NCBI GenBank assembly: GCA_015066295.1
Contig: SVOR01000001.1
Location: 1-64,000, forward strand
Reading direction: 5' to 3'
DNA from: Oscillospiraceae bacterium
GTDB lineage: Bacteria > Bacillota > Clostridia > Oscillospirales > Acutalibacteraceae
DNA: 64,000 nt
Each line of letters begins with the position of its first letter. The first letter of the stretch is position 1. Below, one piece after another: positions 34,205-43,831 of the stretch. A program made the translations under genes and the position numbers. The notes beneath the pieces are model-generated. The model did not search any database and was not told the DNA's origin. It saw only the letters and a program-made list of their open reading frames with translations.

Positions 34205-34573
34205 TTAAAGCACTTCCGGAGCGAGAGACAAGATTTTTGTATAATCTTTGTCACGAAGCTCACGGGCTACTGGTCCAAAAATACGAGTACCACGCGGGTT
34301 CTTATCCTCACGGATAATAACTGCTGCGTTTTCGTCAAATCTGATGTATGTGCCGTCATTGCGACGAAGGCCCTTTGCAGAACGAACCACTACAGCCTTA
34401 ACTACATCGCCCTTCTTAACTGTGCCACCGGGCGCAGCCTTTTTAACAGAAGCAACGATTACATCGCCAATGTTGGCATACCTCCTTTTGGAGCCTCCTA
34501 AAACGCGGATGCACATAATTTCTTTAGCACCGGTATTGTCAGCAACCTTGAGGTAACTCTGTTGTTGTATCAC
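34205..34573 (-). CDS. rplN: 50S ribosomal protein L14
   Basis: 122 residues; [20 protein letters not shown] and [20 protein letters not shown] are diagnostic. Confidence 0.98.
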   Translation of the reverse strand: MIQQQSYLKVADNTGAKEIMCIRVLGGSKRRYANIGDVIVASVKKAAPGGTVKKGDVVKAVVVRSAKGLRRNDGTYIRFDENAAVIIREDKNPRGTRIFGPVARELRDKDYTKILSLAPEVL

Positions 34574-34591
34574 AGTGTTTTCCTCCTTAAA

Positions 34592-34849
34592 CTATTTAGC
34601 CTTTTCGATGATTTCAACTACACGCCAGTTCTTATCTTTTGAAAGAGGACGTGTTTCCATAATAAGAACGCGGTCACCCATACCACAGGTGTTGTTCTCA
34701 TCATGAGCCTTAAGTCTAATAGTGTTTTTGATAATCTTCTTATAGAGCGGGTGCTTTACGTTGTCTTCAATAGCAACTACAACGGTTTTATCCATTTTAT
34801 TGCTAACAACCTTACCTACTCTTGTCTTACGAAGGTTTCTTTCGCTCAT
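34592..34849 (-). CDS. rpsQ: 30S ribosomal protein S17
   Basis: 85 residues. [20 protein letters not shown] and the [20 protein letters not shown] end match S17. Confidence 0.97.
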   Translation of the reverse strand: MSERNLRKTRVGKVVSNKMDKTVVVAIEDNVKHPLYKKIIKNTIRLKAHDENNTCGMGDRVLIMETRPLSKDKNWRVVEIIEKAK

Positions 34850-34865
34850 TTTAGCTTACCTCCCT

Positions 34866-35072
34866 TTACTGCACGTTGGCGCCGTTTAATTCAATTTCAC
34901 GAATTACAGTTTTAACTCGTGCAATATCCTTCTTAACAGCACCTATACGTGTGGGGTTGTCGAGCTGGTTAATGGCAAGCTGAAAACGGAGATTGAAGAG
35001 TTCCTCTTTAAGCTTTGCCAACTTATCATTAAGTTCGGGTAAAGATAATTCTCTGATTTCTTTTGCATTCAT
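34866..35072 (-). CDS. rpmC: 50S ribosomal protein L29
   Basis: 68 residues; [18 protein letters not shown] and [19 protein letters not shown]. Its start shares a base with the rplP stop (TAATG). Confidence 0.97.
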   Translation of the reverse strand: MNAKEIRELSLPELNDKLAKLKEELFNLRFQLAINQLDNPTRIGAVKKDIARVKTVIREIELNGANVQ

Positions 35073-35497
35073 TACTGCTCACCACCCATTTCTTGCTTAG
35101 TAACAAACTTGCACTTGATAGGAAGTTTGTTTGCTGCGAGACGCATAGCTTCACGAGCTAATTCCTCGCTAACTCCACCGATTTCGAACATTACTCTGCC
35201 CGGTTTAACAACTGCTACCCAATATTCCGGTGAACCTTTACCTGAACCCATTCGAGTTTCAGCAGGCTTCTCGGTAATCGGCTTATCGGGGAAGATTTTA
35301 ATCCATACTTTACCGCCACGTTTGATGTAACGGGTCATAGCAATACGAGCAGCTTCAATCTGGTTAGAGGTAATCCACGCCGGCTCAGTAGCCTGTAGAC
35401 CGAAATCGCCGTGAGAAACGGTAGTACCTCTTGAAGCTTTACCGGTCAAACGACCGCGCTGTACTCTACGATATTTAACACGCTTCGGTAATAACAT
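35072..35497 (-). CDS. rplP: 50S ribosomal protein L16
   Basis: 141 residues from ATG 35497, which overlaps the rpsC stop by one base; in-frame upstream codons lie inside rps[20 protein letters not shown] and [20 protein letters not shown] are diagnostic. Confidence 0.98.
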   Translation of the reverse strand: MLLPKRVKYRRVQRGRLTGKASRGTTVSHGDFGLQATEPAWITSNQIEAARIAMTRYIKRGGKVWIKIFPDKPITEKPAETRMGSGKGSPEYWVAVVKPGRVMFEIGGVSEELAREAMRLAANKLPIKCKFVTKQEMGGEQ

Positions 35498-36162
35498 TAG
35501 CGGGCTCCTCCTTCCTTGCGATTGCTTCTTGTATCCTGAAGAACCTCGCCCTTGTAAATCCAAACCTTAACGCCAAGACGACCGTAGGTTGTTGCAGCCT
35601 CTGCAAAGCCGTAGTCGATATCAGCACGAAGTGTCTGTAGCGGGATGGTGCCCTCGTGATACTGTTCGCTTCTTGCAATTTCAGCACCGCCAAGACGGCC
35701 TGAAACCATAATCTTGATACCCTTCGCGCCCGACTTCATTGCACGGCCGATGGCCATCTTCATAGCGCGGCGGAAAGATACACGCTTCTCGAGCTGGTCA
35801 GCAACGCTTTCAGCAACGAGAGTTGAGTTAACATCGGGGTTCTTAACTTCAACGATGTTAATGTTTACAGGCTTACCGAGCTTTGCCTGGCAAGCAGCAC
35901 GTAACTTTTCAATTTCAGAACCGTTACGACCGATTACGATACCCGGCTTAGCGCAGTGAATGTGAAGTCTGATTTTGTCAGCATTACGCTCAATCTCAAT
36001 CTTCGGAACGCCTGCAGAATAAAGTGTTTTCTTCAAGTACTTACGGAGGTTATAATCCTCAACCAAAGTATCTCCGAAGACATTGTCATTGGCGAACCAA
36101 CGGGAATCCCAGTTTTTGATTACGCCAACACGGAATCCATGTGGATGAACTTTCTGGCCCAT
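35497..36162 (-). CDS. rpsC: 30S ribosomal protein S3
   Basis: 221 residues. [20 protein letters not shown] start, KH domain with [14 protein letters not shown] and [21 protein letters not shown] helix, C-terminal [11 protein letters not shown]. Confidence 0.98.
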   Translation of the reverse strand: MGQKVHPHGFRVGVIKNWDSRWFANDNVFGDTLVEDYNLRKYLKKTLYSAGVPKIEIERNADKIRLHIHCAKPGIVIGRNGSEIEKLRAACQAKLGKPVNINIVEVKNPDVNSTLVAESVADQLEKRVSFRRAMKMAIGRAMKSGAKGIKIMVSGRLGGAEIARSEQYHEGTIPLQTLRADIDYGFAEAATTYGRLGVKVWIYKGEVLQDTRSNRKEGGAR

Positions 36163-36179
36163 ATTATTTAACCTCCTTA

Positions 36180-36518
36180 TTAGTCTTCACGTTCTTTAAG
36201 AACGATTGTAACATGGCTTGTTCTCTTTAAGATTCTGTGTGCACGGCCATGGTCCTTCGGACGAATTCTCTTAAGAGTAGGTCCGGGGCAAACAAAGCAC
36301 TCTGCAACATAGAGCTTTGAAACATCCATATTATGATTGTTTTCGGCATTAGCCATAGCTGAAGCCAAAAGCTTTTCTAAATACTCACAAGCGGACTTGG
36401 GAGTAAATTTAAGAATAGCCATAGCCTTGTCAGCATCTTGGTTTCGGATAAGATCCAAAACGATTTTCACCTTACGCGGTGAAATACGAGCGTACTTTAA
36501 TATAGCTCTTGCTTCCAT
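36180..36518 (-). CDS. rplV: 50S ribosomal protein L22
   Basis: 112 residues; [18 protein letters not shown] and the tunnel loop [20 protein letters not shown] are diagnostic. Confidence 0.98.
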   Translation of the reverse strand: MEARAILKYARISPRKVKIVLDLIRNQDADKAMAILKFTPKSACEYLEKLLASAMANAENNHNMDVSKLYVAECFVCPGPTLKRIRPKDHGRAHRILKRTSHVTIVLKERED

Positions 36519-36536
36519 TGTTTACTCTCCTTCCAC

Positions 36537-36809
36537 TTATTTTGTGGTTTTTGAACCGGCGTGACCCTTAAATGTTCTTGTGGGTGCAAATTCGCCGAGT
36601 TTATGACCAACCATATCCTCAGTTACGTATACCGGAACGTGCTTACGTCCGTCGTGAACTGCAAAAGTGTGTCCAACGAAATCAGGGAATATGGTTGAAG
36701 AACGTGACCAGGTCTTTAATACTCTCTTCTCGCCGGCTTCGTTCATTTCTCTGACCCTTTTGAGCAACACGGGTTGCACGTAAGGACCTTTTTTAATGCT
36801 TCTACCCAT
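36537..36809 (-). CDS. rpsS: 30S ribosomal protein S19
   Basis: 90 residues: [53 protein letters not shown]. Confidence 0.98.
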   Translation of the reverse strand: MGRSIKKGPYVQPVLLKRVREMNEAGEKRVLKTWSRSSTIFPDFVGHTFAVHDGRKHVPVYVTEDMVGHKLGEFAPTRTFKGHAGSKTTK

Positions 36810-36830
36810 AATTATTCTCCTTTACGTAGA

Positions 36831-37661
36831 CTACTTAGAACGGCGCTTGATAATAAACTTATCAGAAGCCTTCTTCTTATCTCTGGTCTTATAACCAAGA
36901 GCAGGTTTGCCCCAAGGTGTTACAGGACCGGGACGTCCGATAGGTGATTTACCCTCACCACCACCGTGCGGGTGATCGCAGGGGTTCATTACAGAACCGC
37001 GAACGGTAGGACGCCAACCCATGTGACGCTTACGACCTGCTTTACCGTAGTTGATGTTGCTGTGTTCAGGATTACTTACCTGACCTACGGTTGCCATGCA
37101 GTTTGCAGGAACGTTTCTGAGCTCACCAGACGGAAGTCTTAAGAGTGCCATTCCGTTTTCCTTAGCCATAAGCTGAGCCATATTACCAGCCGAACGAGCG
37201 AGCTGAGCGCCCTTGCCGGGGTAAAGCTCAATATTATGAATAAAGGTACCTACAGGGATGTTAGAAAGCGGCAATGCGTTACCCGGCTTAATATCAGCAT
37301 CGGGGCCGCTTACGATTACGTCACCAACCTTTAAACCAACAGGTGCGATGATGTAACGCTTCTCACCGTCGGTGTACTGCACAAGTGCAATGAAAGCCGA
37401 ACGGTTGGGGTCGTATTCAAGAGTCATAACTGTTGCGGGGATACCGAAACGGTTTCTCTTAAAATCGATAATTCTGTATTTTCTACGGTTACCGCCGCCT
37501 CTATGACGAACGGTGATGCGGCCATAACTGTTACGGCCTGCATTTTTCTTAATCGGCGCAAGCAGACTTCTCTCAGGTGCCACCTTTGATAACTCGGAAT
37601 AATCCATAGTTGTCATATTACGGCGACCGGGGGTAGTCGGCTTGTAATGTTTAATAGCCAT
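36831..37661 (-). CDS. rplB: 50S ribosomal protein L2
   Basis: 276 residues from ATG 37661; a GTG three codons earlier is too close to the [26 protein letters not shown] start, C-terminal [20 protein letters not shown] peptidyl-transferase region. Preceded by a 99-bp gap containing two perfect hairpins. Confidence 0.98.
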   Translation of the reverse strand: MAIKHYKPTTPGRRNMTTMDYSELSKVAPERSLLAPIKKNAGRNSYGRITVRHRGGGNRRKYRIIDFKRNRFGIPATVMTLEYDPNRSAFIALVQYTDGEKRYIIAPVGLKVGDVIVSGPDADIKPGNALPLSNIPVGTFIHNIELYPGKGAQLARSAGNMAQLMAKENGMALLRLPSGELRNVPANCMATVGQVSNPEHSNINYGKAGRKRHMGWRPTVRGSVMNPCDHPHGGGEGKSPIGRPGPVTPWGKPALGYKTRDKKKASDKFIIKRRSK

Positions 37662-37689
37662 TTGTTTCACTCTCCTATTTTGGCTTAGC

Positions 37690-37741
37690 GAAGTCGTGAC
37701 TCGACTTCATACGTCACCTGAAATTAAATCACTTTAATTTC
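37690..37741. promoter_or_regulatory. Two perfect hairpins in the rplW-rplB gap
   Basis: GAAGTCG-TGACT-CGACTTC (37690-37708) and GAAATTAAA-TCAC-TTTAATTTC (37720-37741). The order is the same on the transcript. They occupy the one clearly large gap within the S10 part of the operon; processing or an internal regulatory element is possible. Confidence 0.45.
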
Positions 37742-37760
37742 GAACAGTTGACCTAAAGAA

Positions 37761-38054
37761 TTACATTAAACCATCGAAGAACTCGATAGGCTTAGAATCA
37801 GCTTTAAGTGTTACGATTGCCTTCTTCCAAGAAGCTGTATAGCCGCTGTAGCGACCCATACGTCTCTGTTTACCTCTAACCGAAATGGTGTTAACCTTAG
37901 CAACCTCTACCTTGAAAAGCTTTTCAACAGCGGCTGCGATTTCGATTTTGTTAGCATCGCTTGCTACCTTAAAGGTGTATTTCTTATCAGCTATACCTGA
38001 CATGCTCTTTTCGGTAATTACCGGAGCGATAATGATATCCTGTGCGGTTTTCAT
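37761..38054 (-). CDS. rplW: 50S ribosomal protein L23
   Basis: 97 residues: DIIIAPVITEKSMSGIADKK and VKVNTISVRGKQRRMG-like region. Exit-tunnel docking site for trigger factor and SRP. Its ATG overlaps the rplD stop. Confidence 0.97.
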   Translation of the reverse strand: MKTAQDIIIAPVITEKSMSGIADKKYTFKVASDANKIEIAAAVEKLFKVEVAKVNTISVRGKQRRMGRYSGYTASWKKAIVTLKADSKPIEFFDGLM

Positions 38055-38677
38055 TATGCATACACCTCCTCTAATTTAGCTACAGCATCCTTAACGATTA
38101 CCAATGTATCAGCATTGATGATGTCGTAGGTGTTGATAGTGTTAATCTGCGCAGCTTTAGCACCTGCAATATTGGCGATAGATTTAACAGTGAAAGCGTT
38201 GTTGTCAGCCAATACGATGAGTGTCTTCTTCTGTGCACCGATAGCCTTTAAGCAATCGGCAACTGTTTTTGTTTTGTAGGAATCTAACTTAAGCTCATCA
38301 AGAACGATGAGTGAGTTGTTGATAACCTTGTCAGAAAGAGCAGATTTAAGAGCAAGTCTACGAACCTTCTTGTTGAGAGAGTAAGAATAATCTCTCGGCT
38401 TCGGTGCGTGAACGATACCACCGTGTCTCCACTGGGGTGCTCTTGTTGAGCCCTGTCTTGCATGACCTGTACCCTTCTGTCTCCAAGGCTTTTTGCCGCC
38501 GCCGGAAACTTCTGTACGGGTTAAAGTGGACTGAGTGCCCTGACGCTGGTTAGCAAGGTAATTTACAACTGCCATATGCATAACAACTGCATTCGGCTTG
38601 ATACCGAAAACGGCATCGCTTAAAGTGATTTCGCCAACATTCTTGCCGGCCATATCTACTACTGCTATATTAGCCAT
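38054..38677 (-). CDS. rplD: 50S ribosomal protein L4
   Basis: 207 residues; VSGGGKKPWRQKGTGHARQG is the conserved extended loop. L4 is the classical autoregulator of the S10 operon in enterobacteria; the leader here may or may not use it. Confidence 0.98.
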   Translation of the reverse strand: MANIAVVDMAGKNVGEITLSDAVFGIKPNAVVMHMAVVNYLANQRQGTQSTLTRTEVSGGGKKPWRQKGTGHARQGSTRAPQWRHGGIVHAPKPRDYSYSLNKKVRRLALKSALSDKVINNSLIVLDELKLDSYKTKTVADCLKAIGAQKKTLIVLADNNAFTVKSIANIAGAKAAQINTINTYDIINADTLVIVKDAVAKLEEVYA

Positions 38678-38694
38678 TTAAAACACTCCTTCCC

Positions 38695-39327
38695 TTAAGC
38701 TTTGACGCTATCGAAAAGAACAACAATGCCGCCCTTAGGACCGGGTACTGCACCCTTTACTGCAATGATGTTGTTTTCAGCATCAACCTTAACTACACTT
38801 AAGTTCTGAACGGTTACGCGCTCGTTACCCAAGTGACCTGCCATCTTTTTACCTTTAAATACTCTCGACGGGCTTGAGCAGGCACCGAGTGAACCACCGT
38901 GACGGTGTACAGGACCTGTACCGTGAGATTCTTTAAGACGACCGAAATTCCAGCGCTTAATTGTGCCGGCATATCCCTTACCCTTTGAGGTGCCGCGAAC
39001 GTCTACACTGTCACCCTCGGCGAATATGTCAGCCTTAATAATGTCGCCAACATTCGAACCGCTGATATCTTCAAGACGGAATTCGCGAAGAACCTTTTTA
39101 GGAGCTACATCGCCTTTTGCAAAGTGGCCCTTCATAGGACCGTTAACCTTAGAAGCCTTCATATCGCCGTAGCCAACCTGAATAGCTTCGTAGCCGTCGT
39201 TTTCAACTGTCTTCTTCTGAGCAATGACACAGGGGCCTGCTTCAATTACAGTTACGGGAACAACGTTACCGTTCGCATCAAAAAGCTGAGTCATACCAAG
39301 CTTTTTACCTACGATTGCCTTTTTCAT
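38695..39327 (-). CDS. rplC: 50S ribosomal protein L3
   Basis: 210 residues; [20 protein letters not shown] start and the methylation loop [20 protein letters not shown]. Confidence 0.98.
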   Translation of the reverse strand: MKKAIVGKKLGMTQLFDANGNVVPVTVIEAGPCVIAQKKTVENDGYEAIQVGYGDMKASKVNGPMKGHFAKGDVAPKKVLREFRLEDISGSNVGDIIKADIFAEGDSVDVRGTSKGKGYAGTIKRWNFGRLKESHGTGPVHRHGGSLGACSSPSRVFKGKKMAGHLGNERVTVQNLSVVKVDAENNIIAVKGAVPGPKGGIVVLFDSVKA

Positions 39328-39390
39328 GTTATTTTCCTCCTTTGGTTATTGGTTGGTGTTCACCAACGTGACCACACCGTGCGCTTACGA

Positions 39391-39702
39391 TTAAAGCTTA
39401 ATTTCAATCTCTACACCGGCGGGAAGCTCAAGACCTGTCAGAGCTTCAACAGTTTTGTTTGAAGGTCTGAGAATGTCGATAAGCCTTTTGTGAGTTCTTG
39501 TTTCGAACTGCTCGCGGCTGTCCTTATATTTATGAACAGCGCGAAGGATTGTTACGATCTCTCTCTCGGTCGGGAGCGGTACCGGACCCGAAACGCGAGC
39601 GCCTGTACGTTTAGCGGTTTCCACAATCTTATCTGCGGACTGGTCTACAAGTGCGTGGTCGTAACCCTTGATTCTGATACGAATCTTTTCTTTTACTGCC
39701 AT
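39391..39702 (-). CDS. rpsJ: 30S ribosomal protein S10
   Basis: 103 residues. [20 protein letters not shown] and [20 protein letters not shown] are diagnostic. First gene of the operon, with AAGGAGGCG upstream; S10 also couples to NusB/NusE in antitermination. Confidence 0.98.
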   Translation of the reverse strand: MAVKEKIRIRIKGYDHALVDQSADKIVETAKRTGARVSGPVPLPTEREIVTILRAVHKYKDSREQFETRTHKRLIDILRPSNKTVEALTGLELPAGVEIEIKL

Positions 39703-39975
39703 TGAGTGTCGCCTCCTTAAAATAGTTGGCGGGCAAAACTTACACCATACCGCGTGTTTCTTTGCGGTACATTATAAAACCGGAGTTACTGGGGTTACAG
39801 CAAATTCCGGGTACGGCAGATAAACTGCCGCTGCACTGTTACGGCTCGCAAGTTACCGTCACTGTGCGGTTCTAAGTTCTTTCGCCCGGTTTAAAATCGG
39901 ACATACTCCGCGGAAATTCCCTGACTCGAGGTCAGCCACCTCCCGCATCATCGCATATCAATACGCATAGCGTAC
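39703..39975 (-). promoter_or_regulatory. Structured 5' leader of the ribosomal operon
   Basis: About 270 nt between the predicted start site and rpsJ, without an ORF. On the minus strand it has a CGGCAG-N5-CTGCCG hairpin (39814-39830) that is enclosed by a GTAACAG/CTGTAAC stem with one mismatch. A CTGAC-N5-GTCAG hairpin (39921-39935) lies right after a GGAGGTGG box, and a small ACCG/ACGGT stem is nearby. No rho-independent terminator is obvious, so a ribosomal-protein-binding leader is more likely than a simple attenuator. Confidence 0.55.
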
Positions 39976-39981
39976 TTGGGT

Positions 39982-40010
39982 ATAATAACATATTTTTTAT
40001 ACAAATGCAA
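39982..40010 (-). promoter_or_regulatory. Sigma-A promoter of the ribosomal super-operon
   Basis: TTGCAT, 17 bp, TATTAT on the minus strand, with the start site near 39975. The 40011-40047 stretch behind it is A/T rich, UP-element-like. Confidence 0.75.
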
Positions 40011-40047
40011 GTGTTTTTTTCGATTTTTTTAAAAAATTTTTTTGCCC

Positions 40048-40076
40048 TTTACTAATGATATTATTTAATGTATTAT
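40048..40076 (+). promoter_or_regulatory. Promoter for the alkaline phosphatase gene
   Basis: TTTACT, 17 bp, TATTAT, about 36 bp before the ATG. No Pho box is evident by eye. Confidence 0.6.
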
Positions 40077-40111
40077 TAAGGTAGTAATTATATTGGGGAG
40101 TTGATTTTACG

Positions 40112-41416
40112 ATGAAAAAAATACTTGCACTATTATTATGTATAGCACTTGTGTTCAGTTTCTCTGCTTGTAAGGGTAAAAACAACGACACAGGCGGTAA
40201 CAATTCGAGTGTTATAAGCAACAGTGACGTTAGCAGCAACTCAAGCGCCGCTTCAACCGATAGTGATGACAGTAGCAGTAGCTCGAGCAGCAGCAGTTCG
40301 AGCAGCAATATTTCCAGCACCTTATTTGATGACGATGAGGTCGATATTGACAAGATAGTATCGGACAATAATAGCCTCCTCTCTTCTACCGATTTGAAAA
40401 AGGCTGTAAAAACGACCTACAAAAAGCCCAAAAACGTAATCATAATGATTGCTGATGGTATGGGACCAAATGATATTGAGGTTTGCAAAAAATTTAGCAC
40501 CTACCAATTTAAATATGGTCTATCCTTCACCTATCTGCCAAATCGCGGCTATGCAGTAACCGATTCGTTAAGCGCAGGCGCTACCGACTCGGCCGCTTCT
40601 GCCACCGCACTTGCAACCGGCAGCAAAACACACAACGGATATCTCGGTATGCTGGGTGCAAACACTACACTAAAAAATGCAAGTGAGGTTGCCCGTGAGC
40701 AAGGCAAACGCGTTGGCATCGTTACAACCGACCCATTAAGCGGCGCTACACCTGCCGGATTTTCGGTTCACAATACCTCGCGCTATAACACCGACCAAAT
40801 CGCAAATTCGCTAATTGAATTTGCGCCCGACGTTGCAATTGGCAACAGCAACTTCCACTCGTCATACGCGAGCAAAATGTCACACTTTAATCTTGCGGTT
40901 GGTGTTGATACCTTTAAATCTGCCATCGCAAGCGACCCCACCTTCTCTAAGCCCTTCTTCGGCTTTGATAATTTCCAGGTGTTCTCAAACAGCGATAGGC
41001 TTGCAACTGCAACGTCTGCAGCACTTAGCCGTCTTGAAAACGACAAGGGTTTTTTCCTTATGGTTGAGCACAGCGGCCCAGACAATGCAGGACACGACGG
41101 CAACCTAAAAGGTAAGGTAAACTCGGTTGCATCCTTTGATAAGGCGGTTGCGGTTGCTATCAAATATTGCCTTAAGCATCCCGATACCGTTCTTATAGTT
41201 ACCTCCGACCACGATAACGGCGGTCTTATACTACCGAATAAGGATAACTACGAATTAAGCGACGTACGTTGGACCTCTAACGTTCATACCGATGCCGATG
41301 TACGCGTTTTCGGTCTTGGCTACGGCACCGAAATCTTTAAAGGCAAAACGGTTGACAATACAGATATTGGTAAATTCCTTATCGCCGCTATTAAAGGTAA
41401 AACCTACAAAATATAA
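40112..41416 (+). CDS. Alkaline phosphatase lipoprotein
   Basis: 434 residues. Lipobox FSAC (Cys20) and a Ser/Asn/Asp-rich linker (about 25-75, with runs of Ser) tether the enzyme outside the membrane. Catalytic motifs: VIIMIADGMGPND (metal Asp), TDSAASATALATG with the nucleophilic Ser, HSGPDNAGHDG and SDHDNGG metal ligands. It hydrolyses phosphomonoesters extracellularly. GGGGAG RBS; followed after 40 bp by a beta-helix lipoprotein. Confidence 0.93.
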   Translation: MKKILALLLCIALVFSFSACKGKNNDTGGNNSSVISNSDVSSNSSAASTDSDDSSSSSSSSSSSSNISSTLFDDDEVDIDKIVSDNNSLLSSTDLKKAVKTTYKKPKNVIIMIADGMGPNDIEVCKKFSTYQFKYGLSFTYLPNRGYAVTDSLSAGATDSAASATALATGSKTHNGYLGMLGANTTLKNASEVAREQGKRVGIVTTDPLSGATPAGFSVHNTSRYNTDQIANSLIEFAPDVAIGNSNFHSSYASKMSHFNLAVGVDTFKSAIASDPTFSKPFFGFDNFQVFSNSDRLATATSAALSRLENDKGFFLMVEHSGPDNAGHDGNLKGKVNSVASFDKAVAVAIKYCLKHPDTVLIVTSDHDNGGLILPNKDNYELSDVRWTSNVHTDADVRVFGLGYGTEIFKGKTVDNTDIGKFLIAAIKGKTYKI

Positions 41417-41456
41417 TTTGTATACGATATATATAATATAAAGGATTAAATCCCAA

Positions 41457-42998
41457 ATGCGTAAAAGATACACGTTTTTAAAAAATATTTCCCTTTTAAT
41501 TTGCCTGTGCTTATTTGTATGTAGCTGCAATAATGTAGCCCATACCGATAAAGCAACTAAGCCTACAATTAAATATAATAAACCCGCTAATATTATGAGC
41601 GAAAGCGAATATATTAAACGTGTTGAGGAGTTTTGTGCATACAAGACCTTCTCTACCGCCGACGACGCTTTTCTTAAAAAGGTGGATGCACTTGGCGACG
41701 ACCTCAGAGATATGATTATATATAATGAGGATGAAATTGAAATAAAAGGCACCAAATACTACGTGTCAAACGACGGTAATGATAAAAATGATGGCTTAAC
41801 CCCAAAAACTGCATGGGCTACTTTAGAAAAGGTTAGTTCTGCCGGCCTTAAAGAAGGCGATGCCGTATTATTTAATCGCGGTGATTTTTTCCGTGGTCAA
41901 ATAGTTGCACAGAACGGTGTTACCTATTCGGCATATGGCGAGGGCTATAAGCCGCAAATATCTTATTCCCTTGACGGTCTTACCTATGCTGAATGGGTTG
42001 AAACCGAAACTCCTAACCTTTGGAAATTAGATAAACCTATTCCTAACGAGGATATCGGTCTTATTGTTTTCAATCTTGGCGAAAGTTATGCCGAGAAAAA
42101 GATGAGTATGGCAGAACTTAAAACCAATTTTGATTTTTGTCATTATAATTCTAACTTGGCAGAAAAGAAGCCCGACAACCGTATATATATGTATTGTGAT
42201 AATGGCAACCCCGCCGACCTTTTCTGGTCAATTGAAATAAACCGCCAACACAGTGTGGTTGATATTAAAGCGGGGCAAAAAGATATAACACTGCACAATC
42301 TTGAATTGCGCGGCGGCGGTATGGGATTTTTCAAAAGTTACCTGTCGAATATTAAATCAATATACTGCACCTTTGCTTGGTCGGGCGGTTTTTATGATGG
42401 AAGTTGCCGTTTGGGCGGTGGTGCAGGTTGTTGGCACAGTTGTGACACAATGATTTTTGAGCATTGCTATTTTTACCAACAGTTCGACTCGGGTGTAACG
42501 CCCCAATATTCTATGACCGACAAAGACCCATGCATATACAAAAACTTTAGAACTACTGCGTGTTTGTTTGAATACTGTGAATATCCATTTGAGTATTTTC
42601 TTGCTCAAAAAACAAGTGAAGGTGAAAAATATATAGACACCTATTTTGGATATAACTTCGTACGCAAGACGGGTTACGGATTCGGTGATAAGCCGACACA
42701 GTCGGCCTGCGTTAAATCGTGGTCGGCACCAAATCCGCAAGAAAACTTCTTGATTGAAAAGAACATCTTTGACCGCCCCTACGTGCGACTGCTTGATATG
42801 GGCGCTAAAACGCAGGACGGGGAATTTGATTTTAAGCTTTTGCCTAAAATGAACAACAACGTATACATAACGGTTAAAAACCGAGGCGCTATTCGTCTTA
42901 ACGAACAACGCTTTAGATTCAACGAAAAGGGTTATGCAGAGCTTGAAAAAATAGGCTTTGAAACCAATGCGGTATATCTCTTTTGTGAGAAATATTAA
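41457..42998 (+). CDS. Right-handed beta-helix lipoprotein (DUF1565-like)
   Basis: 513 residues. A hydrophobic signal ends with VCSC (Cys24), a near-lipobox. At about 97-125 the phrase YYVSNDGNDKNDGLTPKTAW marks the start of a DUF1565/pectate-lyase-like beta helix, followed by GDAVLFNRGDFFRGQI, then irregular repeats (about 130-430) with Gly/Asn-rich turns and Trp/Cys residues. Such proteins bind or cleave carbohydrate; the substrate is unknown. It probably shares the phosphatase transcript and is followed by a bidirectional hairpin. Confidence 0.75.
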   Translation: MRKRYTFLKNISLLICLCLFVCSCNNVAHTDKATKPTIKYNKPANIMSESEYIKRVEEFCAYKTFSTADDAFLKKVDALGDDLRDMIIYNEDEIEIKGTKYYVSNDGNDKNDGLTPKTAWATLEKVSSAGLKEGDAVLFNRGDFFRGQIVAQNGVTYSAYGEGYKPQISYSLDGLTYAEWVETETPNLWKLDKPIPNEDIGLIVFNLGESYAEKKMSMAELKTNFDFCHYNSNLAEKKPDNRIYMYCDNGNPADLFWSIEINRQHSVVDIKAGQKDITLHNLELRGGGMGFFKSYLSNIKSIYCTFAWSGGFYDGSCRLGGGAGCWHSCDTMIFEHCYFYQQFDSGVTPQYSMTDKDPCIYKNFRTTACLFEYCEYPFEYFLAQKTSEGEKYIDTYFGYNFVRKTGYGFGDKPTQSACVKSWSAPNPQENFLIEKNIFDRPYVRLLDMGAKTQDGEFDFKLLPKMNNNVYITVKNRGAIRLNEQRFRFNEKGYAELEKIGFETNAVYLFCEKY

Positions 42999-43003
42999 AA
43001 TAA

Positions 43004-43031
43004 AAAGACCGATGAGTATCATCGGTCTTTT
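43004..43031. terminator. Bidirectional terminator
   Basis: AAAGACCGAT / ATCGGTCTTT, 7-nt loop, flanking A and T runs; between convergent genes. Confidence 0.85.
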
Positions 43032-43033
43032 AT

Positions 43034-43813
43034 TTATTCTGCTATGCAACCTACATCGTCAAGTATAATGGTAGGTCTATACGGGAATTCGTTTACGGTA
43101 TCCCTTGTGGAAACACCCGACAACACAAGTACGGTGCTTGTGCCCGACTCAACGCCTGCAATAATATCGGTATCCATTCTGTCACCTATAACAGCTGCAT
43201 TTTTAGGACTGCAACCGAGCAGCTGAATGCCTGTGCGCATCATCAAGGGATTCGGTTTGCCGAGGAAGTATGCCTTTTTGCCCGTCGCAATTTCAATAGG
43301 TGAAATTAAAGCGGCACAGGCCGGCACAATTATGTTGCCCTCGGACGGACCCGTAAGGTCGGGATTGGTGCCTATAAGCTTGGCGCCCTTCATAACAAGC
43401 TTAACCGCCTTGCTTATATTGGCGTAGTTGTAATTTTGTGTTTCACCCACTACAACGTAGTCGGGGTTAACGTCATTCATACTGAGTCCCGCCTCGTAAA
43501 GCGCATTGTGAAGACCTGCCTCACCGATACAGTATACCGAGCAACCGGGTGACTGCTTTGCCAAAAAGTGGGCTGTTGCCAAGGCTGATGTATAGAAATG
43601 CTCTTCACTAACGTCAAGACCCATTCTAAGAAGCTTTTGGCGTAATTCAAAGCGTGAACGCTCGCTACTGTTTGTTAAAAACAAGAACTTCTTATTCTCT
43701 TTTTGAAGCCAATTGACAAATTTTTTAGCCGATGGAAGCAGTTCGTTACCGTGATAGATAACGCCGTCCATATCGCATATAAAGCCTTCTTTTTGTCTTA
43801 TAATATCGAGCAT
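43034..43813 (-). CDS. HAD-IIA family hydrolase (NagD-like)
   Basis: 259 residues. Motif I FICDMDGVIYHG has both nucleophile Asp residues, motif II is LFLTNSSERSR, motif III Lys is in GKPNP, and motif IV is GDRMDTDI. The cap insertion between motifs II and III is typical of the NagD/p-nitrophenyl phosphatase group. Likely a cytoplasmic nucleotide or sugar phosphatase. Starts 18 bp after proS, so it ends the aroC-proS operon. Confidence 0.92.
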   Translation of the reverse strand: MLDIIRQKEGFICDMDGVIYHGNELLPSAKKFVNWLQKENKKFLFLTNSSERSRFELRQKLLRMGLDVSEEHFYTSALATAHFLAKQSPGCSVYCIGEAGLHNALYEAGLSMNDVNPDYVVVGETQNYNYANISKAVKLVMKGAKLIGTNPDLTGPSEGNIIVPACAALISPIEIATGKKAYFLGKPNPLMMRTGIQLLGCSPKNAAVIGDRMDTDIIAGVESGTSTVLVLSGVSTRDTVNEFPYRPTIILDDVGCIAE

Positions 43814-43831
43814 AATATTTTCTCCAACATA

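Noticed and set aside
39703..39990. tRNA or other stable RNA gene before rpsJ
   Set aside because: Hairpins are present but there is no cloverleaf, TPsiC loop or anticodon stem pattern; a leader RNA explains the region better.
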